Assembly (NCBI GenBank): GCA_019096065.1
Contig: JAGUCH010000006.1
Span: forward strand, 4,112,001 to 4,176,000
Reading direction: 5' to 3'
Source: Paracyclopina nana
Taxonomy: Eukaryota > Arthropoda > Copepoda > Cyclopoida > Cyclopettidae
DNA: 64,000 bases
The translations under genes were made by a program, and so were the position numbers. Below, in pieces: positions 42,810-56,540 of the stretch. Position 1 is the first letter of the stretch. Each line of letters opens with the position of its first letter. The notes under the pieces were generated by a model. It saw nothing but the letters and a program-made list of their open reading frames with translations. It did not search any database and was not told where the DNA came from.

Positions 42810-45800
42810 TTGAAATTATTTAAAGAGATATGCATGCTAAAAACAAAAACTACTCAAAACGTACGTGCGTAGCACATTTGCTTCAATTAGGAATTAATTG
42901 TGATTTAGAAACAATGTTGACTCAATATTTCAATGTCTTTCTGGAAATATAAACTACTCTAGAGAAATTTAATCATTTTTTTGATGCGTTTATAGCGCAC
43001 AAACGCTTTCCTCTGGCTGAAAAGAACGTTCCGTAACTTGAGTCAATCGGTGCAATTTGCTGACCATTTTTCATAAGTGACAAAGCATTCCTTGTTACTT
43101 ACTTTTGTTGTCCAGCTTTATATCTGCCAAACAGTTGTGCAAAGTATTGTACTCGTCCACATTTTGTTTAGATTGCGCGTGAAAACTTGAAAAATGCTTG
43201 TAAAATGCAGGCCTCTTTGCCGACTTGGCAATCTAAAAAAACCGTATGCAATGCTTTAGGGTGGGTCAGATCAATTTGAATATTCCAAAGTTCTTACGGT
43301 GAGGTGATGTCGAGGAAATGAATACAAAAAGAAGCGGCTAAAAATATTTCAATTCAGATTGAGAGGGAATACGCCCAACTCACATTTAAGATGAGTCAAG
43401 ATCTCAAAGCTGTTGAAAAAAGTAGCCACTCTATCTATTTTACTGCTAAAAATATATAAATTCTCTACACAGTGGGTCACGCAACCTCTCATGGTAATAA
43501 CAGCAAATTTACTATAAAATTGGCCATGATTGGATTTTGATTAGGGAAGAGATAATAATTCTACGTTGGTATAATTCACAAGATTAAGTGCAACAATCCA
43601 TGAGTCATCACATGACCAATTTTGCTGCTGAGTTAATTTAAGCTCAATTATTGATTTATGCGTGCAACAGCGACCAGCATAAATTATCCTCGAGCTGAAA
43701 AAATTACCATATGCCTACATATGATCACACACAAACTAATCCTGTTGTCAACCTGGTTCTTTTAATACACTAACAATAAGGAAGTAAACTCGTCTTCAGT
43801 TTCATTATTAGCACACTGGCCAATGCTGGCTAAAAAATCTCAAATATTGACATTAAATTGAGCACAAAAGAGGTAATTTTGATTACATTTTTAATTTAAA
43901 AAATGAGACCATGTGAAAAAGCTGAAAATGGCCGTGTCGTAAAAAACCTGCGTATACGTCCAGACCACAAGCAGTCATAAGCAAGAAGAGGAAAAAGCTG
44001 TTGTCGTGATTGTGCTGTAATTTGTCAACTTGTCTTCATATCATGCGCGCACCACGATGTCGTCCAGAATAATGTTTAATTCCAGACTTGCTGCTGCTGG
44101 TGGTAACCTTCAATCTTTTTTCAGGTGTGCTCATAAAAACGCAGAGTAATGGACGAACAATGGGCGATATGTGTCTTTAAAGGGATGAAAAACGAGGTTT
44201 TATTAACGCGTCTGCTGCCTCAATGGTCGCCTTTTAACACATTTAAGTTCGTATCACGGTCATGCGGGACTGTCACGTCTATTGACGTTACAATATGCTG
44301 AAGATGACCTTTCAAAAACTCTCAAACTTTGAATGGGTGGATTTTTTTTACCAATTTGTTCATGTGATTAGCATAAATCGCTCTTTTATGCGCTTCATGC
44401 ATTTTTAGCATATTATTCGGCGGATGGGCCCCGAAAAGAAGCCCCCCACGTCCTAAAAGCTGATTGAATACTTAATCAAATGGTTCTTTTTTAGAGGTAA
44501 ACTTGCAAATAGTTTGGATGGAATTGCTGAGAACAAAGAGCCAGCAAAAGACTCCAGCATCATATTCATTTTAAAGAGCTCTCGCAAAAGAAGACGATTA
44601 TCACTTGCAACAAATGAGATGCAATCATCTTTAAGTTGAGAGCTGGGGCCCGCCATGCATATCAAACACGTACGTAGGTCTCTCGTATGATGCTTGACAA
44701 ATGAATGAAATTTCTAGAGGTCGGTCACATATGCTTCTCAGTGAGCTCAACGCGTTCAAATCTCCGCTGCAGCTGAGCGCGAGCTGCTGCTGCTGCTGCT
44801 CGATGGCGCTCAACTCCACGTTCTTCGTATGCTGCGTACCTCAGTTACCATTTGGATTTGAGAGAGTGCACACCAGAGCACACCGCCATTATCATCATTA
44901 TCATCAGTTACCAAACTCAAAGTTCGCGTGTGTTTTCGGCATAAAAGAGAAAATATCAAAAAGTGAGCATCTTTGGCCAGCCTCAAGATTGAATCGCCAG
45001 TATATAAATCAGGTAAGCCCAGTGTGCAATATTTTTTCTTCCCATGATGAAGTGGCTTTCGGCACCTTTTTTTGTTTTTTGAGGTTGACCTCTCCGTGAC
45101 CCTTTTCCCTCAGCTGCCCGACTGGTTGGCTGGCTTGTCAACCTCTTCTTTTACGTGATGACAGGCGCGTCTAACTTTTAAACTGTTGTTGCATGTTAGC
45201 TATATGGTAGTTGCCTCTCGCAGTGAAAATGCAATTTTTGAGCACAAAGTGCTTCTTCAGGTTGTTGGAAGAAGACTCGCATGGGGGTCACTTTTGGCAG
45301 ATTTCTCAATTGTTGCTTCTGTTACGCCGATTTTTCCCACAGCACTGCTAGCGTAACAACGGCAGTCTGTCTGTCGCATTATTGCAGCCCTACATTTTTT
45401 CCGGACAATACAGCTCATGCAAATGAAACTTGGCACACTTTCTTTAAGTAGATTGCTAGGAAAACGCGAAATCCTCTCAAAAATGTTGATGTTGAAACAG
45501 CCTATATGAATATTTATGCTCGGCTTGTACTCTGCGCATGAAGAGCCTTTCAAGCTGTAATTATGGCAACCAAGTGGAGGAGGCCCATAAAAAAGGAGCT
45601 CCTCTTTTGTGTGCGTGAATTCTTGGCACTTGTGCGAGGCCTTGTAGCAGCTGCTGTCAAAAAATCTTCATAATTCATGAGCAGCCCTTGAGCTTCTCTC
45701 AAAAAGCCGAGCCATATTTAGACATAAAAGGCTACATATACACACTTAAACAGCTGCTGCACTGACCACCAAAAATAAGCGAGCCAAGGCCTCTCCCACT

Positions 45801-48800
45801 ACACATCTCCATTTTCTTCCAAAACTGGGTGGTCTTCGCACAATCAACCTTGACGGCGTCATTTTAGAAGGCCCCATTTTTAAATAGTGTATCGTATCGT
45901 GGACATCAATTAAGAATGGCATGCATTCCAAATTGGACATTAACACTTGTGTTCCCAAGGCGCGCCCACGAAATGCGCATTTAAAAATTCCCTTTTGTTC
46001 TAGACACTCTTCAGCCATGCAAAATCGCATCAAAAGTCAAGCTTGAATTTCAGCTAAAAATAACGGCCTTATGGCAGAGAGAAAAAAAGGTTCTCGAGGA
46101 GTTCCTGGTCCAAAAAAAAGGTTTGTCTACTTGCTGTCTACGCTGCAACAAGAGATGTCCAGCCTTTTTTGCTCTGGTTACTTCTATATATGTGGGAGGG
46201 CAAGTTTTTTTTTTGCGTCCAGAGCTTCTCAAATGTCCACAGGGGGTAGCTTATCTGCAGTGTTGTCCTCCTGTCAATTTTTTGCGCCCATAAATCCAGC
46301 GTGTAGCTACAGGGAAAATTTCCCTTTTGCAGGGCGCGCGCAGAAGACTGACAAATGTCAATATTCCACTGCTATTGTTTTCGAACAAAAGAGGCTATGC
46401 CGAAAGACCCTCGATTTTCCTGAGCAGCATCACAATGCGATGACATTTCGGCATGTCATAACATTTGAACCTTCTTGAGAGCAACAATTTGTAATCAAGG
46501 CCAACCTAGTTTGTCTCAATTGTTTGCTTTGTTCGCCAGCTATTGCAAAAGTAAATTATCATAGCTCATCTCTGCCATTCGATCTTTTGGCATCAGCTGG
46601 CACCAGTTCATGATAGCATTTTGTTGTTACAAGGCACATGCTGCCATCAAGATTTGACCCTATACAGCAAAGCATTCAAAGGTCTGTGCGGGCAAATTGC
46701 CAACGAGTAACGTATGAAGAATGGCTTTTATTGGGCCTTAAAAAAAGAGGCATGCATACTTCTGTTACTGATTGCCCCGTATGGAGTTTTAATCAAAACT
46801 TGATTATCCCCTTTGATGTCATTTGTGTGCGCGGCTAAATAGCAAGCAACAATGTCGCGCACTTTTGTCATCATCATGACTCTTATTGAAGTTCTTTTGT
46901 TGCGTCCAAACACGAGTTGGACAAGGAAAAGTTTTAGAAAGTAAAACGGCTCGTTAGAAGTTAGCATTGTTGAAATGAAATTGGAGTGACATTTGCACAT
47001 CATCTCCAAGCTACTTTCTCAATTGTTTCCACCACGTGGTTTGCTCTCCTTTCGAGGTAGGAATAAGAGGCATCTCGAGATATTCGCTCATTTGTTTCTG
47101 CTGCTCATTGATATGGATTTCAAATCTGCTCTTAGCGTACAAAAGAAGAGCTCGGCATGATACGATGACTTTTTGGCCCTGATCGCGCATGACTATCATT
47201 TGGATACGCTTCTTGCCATCATCATTGCTAAAACCAATCCATTGCCAAGTTAATATTTCTCATTCGATTATCGCTCAAGTTTTGTGGTATCAGAGTAAAC
47301 CAGACAATGTTTTGAATGACTTGTTTCACAATTCTGCCCGTCGTTTTGCATTTTTATGCCAGCTTTTCCACCGCCAATGACTCGCAAGTTTTGGGCTTTT
47401 TTTCACAGTGCATGCTGTGCAGCTTGCCCCATTTGCCACGGTATCTTGTCACACATTTCTCCAGGAAATTCATCCATATCGCGTTTCGTAAAATTGGACC
47501 AGACAACAATGACTTGTCTGCATTTTCAGATTCCTGCCCAAGCTGCCGTTGCAAATTCCTTGGATTAGAGGTCAGGTTGTGCCTTTAAAAAATGATGTGG
47601 CATTGACCAACCTCTTTCATTATGCCTCATATAATCCTGCCTAAAAATGCATCATTTTGCATCATCTTCTTCCTTGTGCGAGTCACAATTTGGCAACGGG
47701 AATCCGCCCTTTTTCCGTGCAAAAAAAGAGCCATAGGTCATCAGCACAAAGAAGATGATTCCATTTTGCCTTCTTAAAGCCAAGCAGTAAAAGCTTATTC
47801 TATTCCTTTTGTGTGCGAAACTCCACAGTTTTGCGGGAAAAAAATCGAGAGAGATGATATTTCTTCACTTGGCTGCGAATTTGGGGTTCAGCACGATCAA
47901 GCCAAGTCAAGGTCGCACGCACACTGTATTTTAAAAAGGCTGCTGGTGCATTCACAGTATTATTAGTTTGCTGTTACCACAACGATCTGAAGATGCCACT
48001 ATACTCGAACTCTCAACATTTCTGTTCAAATACTAGGTGCACAATATTGGCCACTTCAGTAAGGGCTGCAAGAAGACAAAGCTAGCTAAACATGGTCAGC
48101 AGCATTATCAACATTTTTTGAGGCAAGCTGGCCAAAAATCCAATATTTTGTTTTGGCTTTGTATTTTTTGGGGCTTATTTGCCACCGATCCATTTATCAT
48201 CGTTTTTAGCTTCGTTATTATCCTAAAGTCTGTGCGTGCATTTAGGTGTATGTAGGTACGCTGAATGCAAATGAAGAGGATTTTGCATTCTAAATGTACT
48301 TAGTATTTCCCGGAGGCTCTGATTGAAGGTGGAAATCTTTTGTAACTATTATCTTTTGTGTGCAAAAATGCAAATCATGTCATCAATCACTTTGAACATA
48401 GCAAGCAGCAGTCTTTAAGGATTGCAGGAAAAAAGTGTTTACTTTGGAAGCCTATTAAAACTTCCCGCACTTTTTTTTCAAGTCTCAATTGTTCTTTTCC
48501 GCACACTCATACTATCTTGCAGGATATCTAAGAATGTGCATGAATTGGTAAGTGGCCTCCAAAAAGGCGTCTATTAAGTATTTTGCCCATTTCTTCGCCC
48601 CATTGTGTGGCTCAGATATTGGCAACATTCTCCACACGGATCCATTTAAAACTGCGACGTACCACTCCTATACTATACTTCTCAGTGCTATGTAGTATAC
48701 ACTCAAGGTTCCTATTATGTGATTACAACAGCAACACGGAATGAATAAAAGGTCACGGCGGGTTTCAACCCGAACAAAAAAAGGCCGACGACAGCCACAA

Positions 48801-51800
48801 CAAAGTGGAGGGCGGACAGTGAAATATGAAGCTAATAATTTGCCAGGTGATTTTTGCTACAAAATGAGTCATCACACAGCTTCTATTAGACCTTTTCTGC
48901 ATTGCATAAAATGACTCCCGATGGGCTAGCTGCCAGGACAAATCTTTTATTTTAAGCAATCTACCCCCTACTGAAGCTTGTTAAAATGATGCAGCATTAC
49001 TACGCGGGTATGCGGCATATCCTAGTGCACAAAATGGAGAAAATTGTGTCTTACACACATTTTGCTCTGGTCGTTAGGCTGTCCTTCATCCACTTTGGTC
49101 GTGCTCAGCCATGCCCCAAGAAGTTTGAGAGAAAAAAGTGCAAATTTCAGCTTTAGAAAGTTGCTGCGTTCCTTTCGAGGTGTCTGGATGGACGTCATTT
49201 TAAAGCGTGCATAGAGGGCGCCCCGTGATGATTATGATGGCTGAAGGTCCCTTATGATAATATGCCAAAGAGACGGATTTGGAAACACAACTCTCAATTT
49301 AGCACTGCCTAAAAATGAAGCCATAAAATTACGTATTTGGTACATGTTCCCAGCATCCATAATGCACAAAATTAATCACAGCCTAAAATATTCAGCAGGG
49401 CTCAGCTATTAGTCAAAATTTGACGTTTTTCAATTAAAACTAAAGCTGACTGAAAAAATGCTCATAATTCAAATCGTAGCCTGACACATCACTGACCACC
49501 AAGACGTGTGCACATGTTCATCAGATCCATCACTGGAGCATTCAGCCAAAACTTCTTTTGTTGCTGCCTGCCATTAAACAGATGCCTTCCATTATTGGCC
49601 TTGCTAGCTTCGATTTGCCATTCACATTTGGCCACTAAGAAAGGAATGCTTGCATACAGAAGGAAAAAATGTCCACTCGGTTTAAATCTTGATTTTGGGC
49701 AGATGACTGTTCTTTTGAATTGTGGTCAAAATGGGGCCCCCAAAATGATGATGGCTTCCAAAAACATACCATATGGTTTTTAAAGGGGCTTTTAGGTGGA
49801 AGACCCAGTGGATAGTGTTGCGCCTAACTGATCATCTTGACTTGCGACTTTTTTCAGCCACTCGGTACCTGACGTTTTGTCAAGATTCAAAGCTTGTTCC
49901 ATGCCCCATCAGATTGCTGGTATGTGCCAAAGTAGGAGGGGGGTTTAATTTCCAATCTTGACTGAAAATCGGCCAAGAATGCGTTTAGCACACTGCGTGT
50001 AGCATATACTATGCGTAGATAGCTGGCAACTTTTTTTCTATCAGCAGCATCTTCTACGAGGCGATTAATCAAATTCAAAGAGAACGCTAAGCTTGGAAGA
50101 ATACAGGGTGACCCGTCAAATATGCCTGATTTGCTCCGAAAAGGCAGCAGTAATGTGTGGGCGGACTTCGTTTCCAAACATAGATCAATGGTTTCTTTTA
50201 TATTCAGAGTGCATTCCACATGCTACAATGCTGATACCCAAAATATGCTACAGGCCAAATCAATTGTAAACTTGTGTTGTGCGGGAACCTTTGACTAATG
50301 GCCTCTTTTTAGAACCGTGAAGATGTTTGCTAGCATTGAGCAATTTCAGTTTGCACCTCAAGAAGATCTTCGATTTCCAACATTGATTTGAAAACGGTAT
50401 GTATGGTATAGGGTGACATTGAGCGCCTTTTGTTTTGAGCGCATTTTTCGTCACTTATCACCAACTGATGAATTTTGACATCACAATGTGGCAAAACTCA
50501 AAAGGAGACCCCCATTTAGGCGATGTCAACGCACTGTACTGAATTTTCAACCTGAGAATTCCACAAATCAAAAATGACGAGTCACTCTGTACACACAGTA
50601 CAATACAATAAAGCAGGCCTCTTTTGCTAGAGCTTAGGAAACCTGGGCCAACCCAAAATTTTCAAAAGGTCTTCTTCGACTTGAAGATGCTGGCAACATC
50701 TTCAAAATAAGCTTAGAATTCATGAGATTCTTCACGTGTGATTTTTAATGAGCCGAAATGCTGCTGCAGCAGAAGCTTCAGCTTCAGCAAAATATAAAAA
50801 TTAAAAGGCCTTGGAGTTGACACTAAATTGCAAAAACACAGTTGCCTTCACCTGTTTCAACAAATGTCTGGAAAATCGCGTAGGAAGAAGAAGGTTTTTC
50901 AGCAATTTCAAAAGGTCAAATTACTTCTTCTTGCTTTGGTCGTGCACATCGCGAGATACTCCAGAGTGAAAGTAAACCCTTTTTTAGCACAAGCTGCTGC
51001 CAATCTGGAGAGGTCAGAATTGCACTCAGGACACTCACGTGTATAAGTTTCGTCATCTCATCGAGGATTTTGTGCAACTCAGGCATTCCAGTGCGAATAG
51101 AGATTAAAAAGTAGCAGCCCAAAGCAATTTGGGGATAACAAGGTCAGCCATTCAAAGCTGGTACAAAAGTCAATCTCACACTAGACAACGACTTGAAATG
51201 ATGCCATGAGAATTCAAAAAAAGAATTGCATTCAAACGTTTCCTGGACGTAAAAAGGGTTGACCACATGTTGACCTTCCAGCCTTGGTCTCTAATTTTCT
51301 AGCAATGGGCAAATAACGAGTCAAAGTTTGCTATGCTTAGCCTGTAGTGTAAAAAGTCCTTTACGTGTCAGGACGAAGGTCTGACCCCCATTTTGGTGAA
51401 AGGAGAACAAAAGGGCAGAGAGAACCTCAGGCCATTGATTTGCGGGTAATTAAAAGCGTTTTCGGCATGCGATGATGATAAAGCGTAACGAGCAGGATGA
51501 AAAGCGATTGTAGGACAAGGCAATCTTACAATGGGAAAGTATGCAAATAACGAGCTCAAAACTCCCCTCATAATGCATAGTAAGAAAAAAGATGCTCGTT
51601 TCACGGTGAGTTACCAGGAAAAAAAAAGATCTGAGCTTGCAATCAATTTGCCACTGCAATTTACAGCAAGAAAAAAATCGTAGGAAAATGCAATTTCAAG
51701 TGGCATCGCATTTTTTGCTGATGACCACATTTACATGGTGCACCGAGCAAACTGTTGAACGCTTGAATTTGAAAGGCCCCAAAACGGTTCAGCTGTTGCG

Positions 51801-54800
51801 AATTACAACTCTTGATTGTTGTAGCATGAGAAATAAGCAAGTCTACGACTTCTTGATAGATGCTTCTATGAAGAGGTGCAGCAAGCAACAGAAACATAAC
51901 TTTGGTTGGGAACTTTTGTCTTCTTGCCATGGAAACAAATTAGATCCTGTGCGAGCTCTAATTGTGCTACTACTGCTGCTGCTGAAAATTCCCAAGAAAA
52001 AAGTGTGTGTGTATGAAATGGAGCAGCATTAACTGAATACCGCGAATTTTCTCAGCTCCAACAATGGCGGTGTTGATGATGACCATCAAGCCGTAAAGAC
52101 TCGATTTATCACTTGGCTTGGCCAAAATCTAATTTTCATGTTGTCCAAAGAAGGCTTTTTCACTTTCGCCAAAATGGACTCGGACATGTTACGCTTGCAC
52201 TTGAGCATAATGCACCAGAGCGTTTTAATGGAATTACAGTCACGACTCGGCAGCTCGACAACACTTTTCGTTACGTCTATCATGAGTCAAGCTTCAAATA
52301 AACACGACTTTCCCACTTTCAAGGAGTAAAGCCTGACAACAAGGACGTGGAAGTCATCTCCTTAATGAGACCAGCTTAAAATTAATCGCCAGCAAAATTG
52401 AAAGGCTGTTAAAGGAACCGCGCGACTCCAGCTGAGATTTGTCGTTTCCACCTTTAAAATAATATAGCTCGCATCGTTGTCTAGCCTTGAAAGTGGGCCA
52501 AACCCTTTTTGCCAATTCATAATCCAGCAGCAGCAGCAGCTGGGTCTAGGCAATAATGCTACCCTAAAGGCGGCTCTTTTTTTATATACAACCCTAACTG
52601 ATAAGCGTTCACGTTTCATGGCTTGCCGCGTGGGTGTGAAGGCTATTTATTACTTGGGCTTATGAATGAAGATCGGCCTGTCTAAGGTCACAGAGGTTGT
52701 AAAACATCTTCAAGAGGCCGACATTTTTATGTTGCACTATCAAGGTTGTCAAGTCGAAGCAACTTTTTTTCAAGCTGTGTGTTAGTGTGGTATGTCACAC
52801 TGCATAGACGCGGGATGCACTTCCTCATTTTCCAATGGTGTCGTGACCCATAAATCCCGCGATCTCATCCACAACAGAGCATAATTCAAATGAAAATCGA
52901 ATGCATTTTGACTGCATCGAAAAATGCAAGCCAATCTCGTTGAGCCTTGTTACGCACACTACTGATAATGATTGTCGTTGGCTCTAATTTCCACGAACGT
53001 AACAAAAGATTGCAGAGATTCAGTAAATGAAGATCAAATTGGAGCACATTTTGCAGTTCTAGGAAATACTCTTTTGTATATGCTCCCGCCGACAAAGTAC
53101 TATCATCTATGATAATAAAAAATTTTGGGACCACCATGCTGGTTTCCTTCTTAGCAGCACAACTGCTGGCATTTTTACAAGAGGCTCGTGAATTGGGTAA
53201 AATTACATTTTGGTAACTTGGCACCACGCGCTCAAAATCACCCACTGTGCTCTGTAATCCACGAAAAATGAGGCTTGACATTGAAATCCAATTGCTATCG
53301 CGTTTAAAAGCCATATGAGACAAAACATCAGTCAGCTCAAAAACCAAGGCTATCAAAATATTTAAGCATCTGACGTGCACATTTCACGTTCCGTCGTCCA
53401 ACAATGCAAGAGCAGCTCGTTTTCAATGACAATTCTCCCATATGACCTCAATCTTTTCAAGGTATCTAATTAGACATTGATGGCCAGCCCTGATGCATGT
53501 CCATGCATGTTGTAGTAGCACCAGTAAGTAGCTCAAATCTGTTATTTATGGGCTGCTGCTGCCGGAAATGCAGGCATGCATAAAATTGGCAAAAGCTTGT
53601 TCTTGCTGCACGACCACCACCTTGGCAAGGACAACCCTAGAGTGAAAAAGTGACACGACATATGAGGCCTTTAGAAGGCCGCAATCACCACTGTGGCTCG
53701 TCAAATTCGAATGCTGCATTCTTGAATGTGGTCACGAGCCCATTTCCTATTATGGAGCACCAAGGCGAAACTCAGCGCCAAAGCTGCAGATATGTAGTTA
53801 TAGCATTATTAGGCATCATGAACTTTTCGAGATCGGACTTGGTAATCAGAAAAAGCTCGATAGTCTTCTAAAGCGGGATGACCTTTTCGTTTGTTGCGGT
53901 TGCCTTGTCCTTCACATTTGGGGCCCAAATCACCATCGCGCATCCTGATAAACTACGTACGACCACCATTCTGTAGCGTATCTCATCATGAAGGCCTTTG
54001 TCGCGATAAACGATGTTTTTCTTCGATCTTCACTAGGCAATTTCCAAGCCTGACCTCAAATTGAGCATCATTTAAATTCGATTTCCAATCGAAATTGCGA
54101 CCTGAACAAAGCTTTAAATTGGCAAGTCGGACAACAACGCAATGAGATTGTGGTGACTTCAACGCGCGCGTGGCACAAACTGAAAAATAAAAAATCCCTT
54201 AAAGTCACGAGTTTTAAGTTATTGGCCATTTGAGCTCGCGCTATATGATTTTTTTATGGACAATTTCCACCGCGCAGCAGTAGGCACAAGTTTTCACAAT
54301 GCGACGCAATTTGCAGAAGTACACAGATACTAAAAGTTGCTTTTGAAGTGAAGCCTGCGGAAAAAATAGCACACTAACAATTAGCATCAGTGTGATGCCA
54401 TTCAAAGATGTTCACTTTCATCGTCATCAGTTAAGCCATTGTCGTTTTGTAACGCTAAACCTGTAGCGGGCGTAGCCTTACAAAGTAGTTGACAACAATG
54501 GGCGCCAAGTGATCTTTTTATCACCTTTTGTCTTCTTTTCCGAAGATTTTGGCAAGCAAGTAAAGCAACTTTCTCTGCTTCTGTAAGACAATAGCTTGAA
54601 TTATTACTGCATTTTTCATTGCACAGTCACTTGATGCGGCCATCATCATAATCATCTTGGGCTTATCCAAAAATGAAATCTGAAATTACACCCAAGTGCC
54701 ATAAATGGCTTGCAATATAAGTTGTTGCCTTACTTCTGTATGACCAATACCATTAATCCCCTGGAGTGAGGAGAGGACTTGGATCAATGCAAGCACTTTA

Positions 54801-56343
54801 AAACCAGTGCTTGCCATCTTTTTGCCAGAGCCGATTCAGCCAACTAGGCACCATTACAGCTATTGTTCCAGCATACCTGCAATTAACCTAGCGATTTAAA
54901 TGGGAGCAAGGCATTACTTAGGCTGAAATGCCATGGGCTAGAGAGGGGGAAAAGAGCAGATTAGTGAATTGAAAATAACAATCTTTGAGTGCGAAGAAAT
55001 TTACAAAGCCTGTTTTCCTACCTTTCAAGCACATCAAGATGGCCGATATTGTTGTTGCTAAAAGTTTTGCTTCTTGGAAAATCGACAGCAGCTAATGGAT
55101 TGGGCGTTGCTTGCTGCGACTCAATAATTCGTATTCAGGTAGCCCTGCAAAGAGAAGGGCTTAAAAGCAAATCAATCATCATCAGCTGAATACACTTTGC
55201 AGCCCAGTTTCTTCTTTCCTCACATTGTGGCCTTCAACAGGGTCATGCATAGTATACTACGTATGAATATGATGATGATCATGTATGCAGCAGCTCAAGT
55301 CTTGGCCCTGTAATCTTTGCTAGTTCAAAACGTTTTTCTGCCCCGTGGGCAGAACTCTAATTTGAATCCCCGAAATTCACGTGAATTATCATCACTGCGA
55401 GCAGAATACGATCAAAAATCACTTACGCGCTCAGATGAATCTTCTTCTGGGCTTTGATGGCCATGATTACCTTCAGTGCATCAAAGGTGATGCTCGCAGA
55501 CATTCCTTGCACATCTCCAAATTAACGCTTTTCTCCAATAGAAGATGGAACTGCAAATGTCAGCCTTTGTTTGGTATACTGATCTTCGCGGGATCATATT
55601 TTATGCCCTAATAGAATGAATTTGCACAAACACGACAAAAGAGCATAAGAAGCAAAAGTCATGGCCTTAAAGGTCACTTAGCTGATAATTGCAACAGTGC
55701 AGTTTTAACTTCGACATGGGAAGATTTGTGCAGGTAAATATTGAAAGTAATGCTGTTGACATCTTCTATGAAATATTGTGAAAACAATACGAAAAATGTT
55801 GTTAGGAGGTGATATGTAGTAAAGAGAGTCGATCAATAATAGCCTGTATGAGAACGAAAAGTGATCTCAGCAAAAAATACCAAGAATATAGAATCATTTT
55901 TCATCCTCACAAGTGCCGAGTAATTGTCATGACTTCCATCAAGCATTTTTCAAAGCTTCGATGCAAGGGGTGCACTGAGAGGCACAGGAGCCATTAAAAC
56001 ACATCATGCATCAAAATAACCAATGGCTGTCTCTCAGGCTTCAATTTCACTAAAGAGTTCTCACAAGCTCACACTCAAAGTTAACGAGCAATTCATACCC
56101 AGCTCGTGAAATAAAAATCAAGGGAATTAAAGTCAAAATGAATTTTCATGAGCAAGAAATGATCATGGAATATCCAGCAAAGCTCTATGCCAAATTTTTC
56201 ACGCTCATCTCATACAGCACGGTGAGGTAAAGGGGAACTGAAAAACAAGCACCATTACTTAGCTGCGCGACTGCGCATTTGTACGTGCGTAGATAACATC
56301 AGCATTAAAAAGAATCATAGTTCAAAGGTAATCATATTTTGTC
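42810..56343. other. Long gene-free region, left part
   Basis: About 13.5 kb downstream of NCKIPSD with no supported gene. The first part must include the NCKIPSD 3' UTR, although no canonical AATAAA lies nearby (an AATATAAA occurs near 42945). Isolated ORFs reach 130-165 codons (46071-46478, 51637-52032, 52886-53380) but have no certain homology. A strong donor-like CAGGTAAGC occurs near 45010, after a TATATAAA, without a recognisable exon. There are short (GCT)n runs, for example 44783-44800. It could be regulatory DNA or the introns of a gene with distant exons. Confidence 0.45.
44783..44800. repeat. (GCT)6 microsatellite
   Basis: Six uninterrupted GCT triplets in non-coding DNA. Confidence 0.9.
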
Positions 56344-56540
56344 ATGGCAGAGTGCCTTACTGTGCTGGACATGGTTAATGAAAATCATCTAATCGATTGG
56401 AAATTATACGATGATGAAGGGAAACGAGAAGGATCGATCGAAATCGCGTGTCAAAATCCTGTTAAAGAAGATTGCGCCACTTCCGAATCCTCAGAGGCAC
56501 CCCCAAAACCTTCAAAATGTCAAGTCTTCTTTCTTTTTGG
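56344..56540 (+). CDS. Candidate first coding exon of an unidentified gene
   Basis: ATG in fair context (TTTGTCATGG) opens a frame of about 66 codons that ends at a donor-like TTTTTG followed by GTATGTCA at 56540/56541. The predicted peptide is acidic, with lysine and proline (for example WKLYDDEGKREGS and SESSEAPPKPSK), unlike the cysteine/phenylalanine-rich random frames around it. A CTGCGCATTTG motif lies about 75 bp upstream. No partner exon or family match is visible, so this is tentative. Confidence 0.22.

Noticed and set aside
44950-45020. TATATAAA followed by a strong donor CAGGTAAGC
   Set aside because: It could be a 5' UTR exon, but no coding exon or transcript evidence is visible, so it is not annotated.
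46071-46478. 135-codon frame in the right-hand desert
   Set aside because: Residue composition is that of random AT-rich sequence, with runs of Phe, Ser and Cys; no homology.
51637-52032. 131-codon frame in the right-hand desert
   Set aside because: It has a leucine run from a CTG repeat and no recognisable domain or splice sites.
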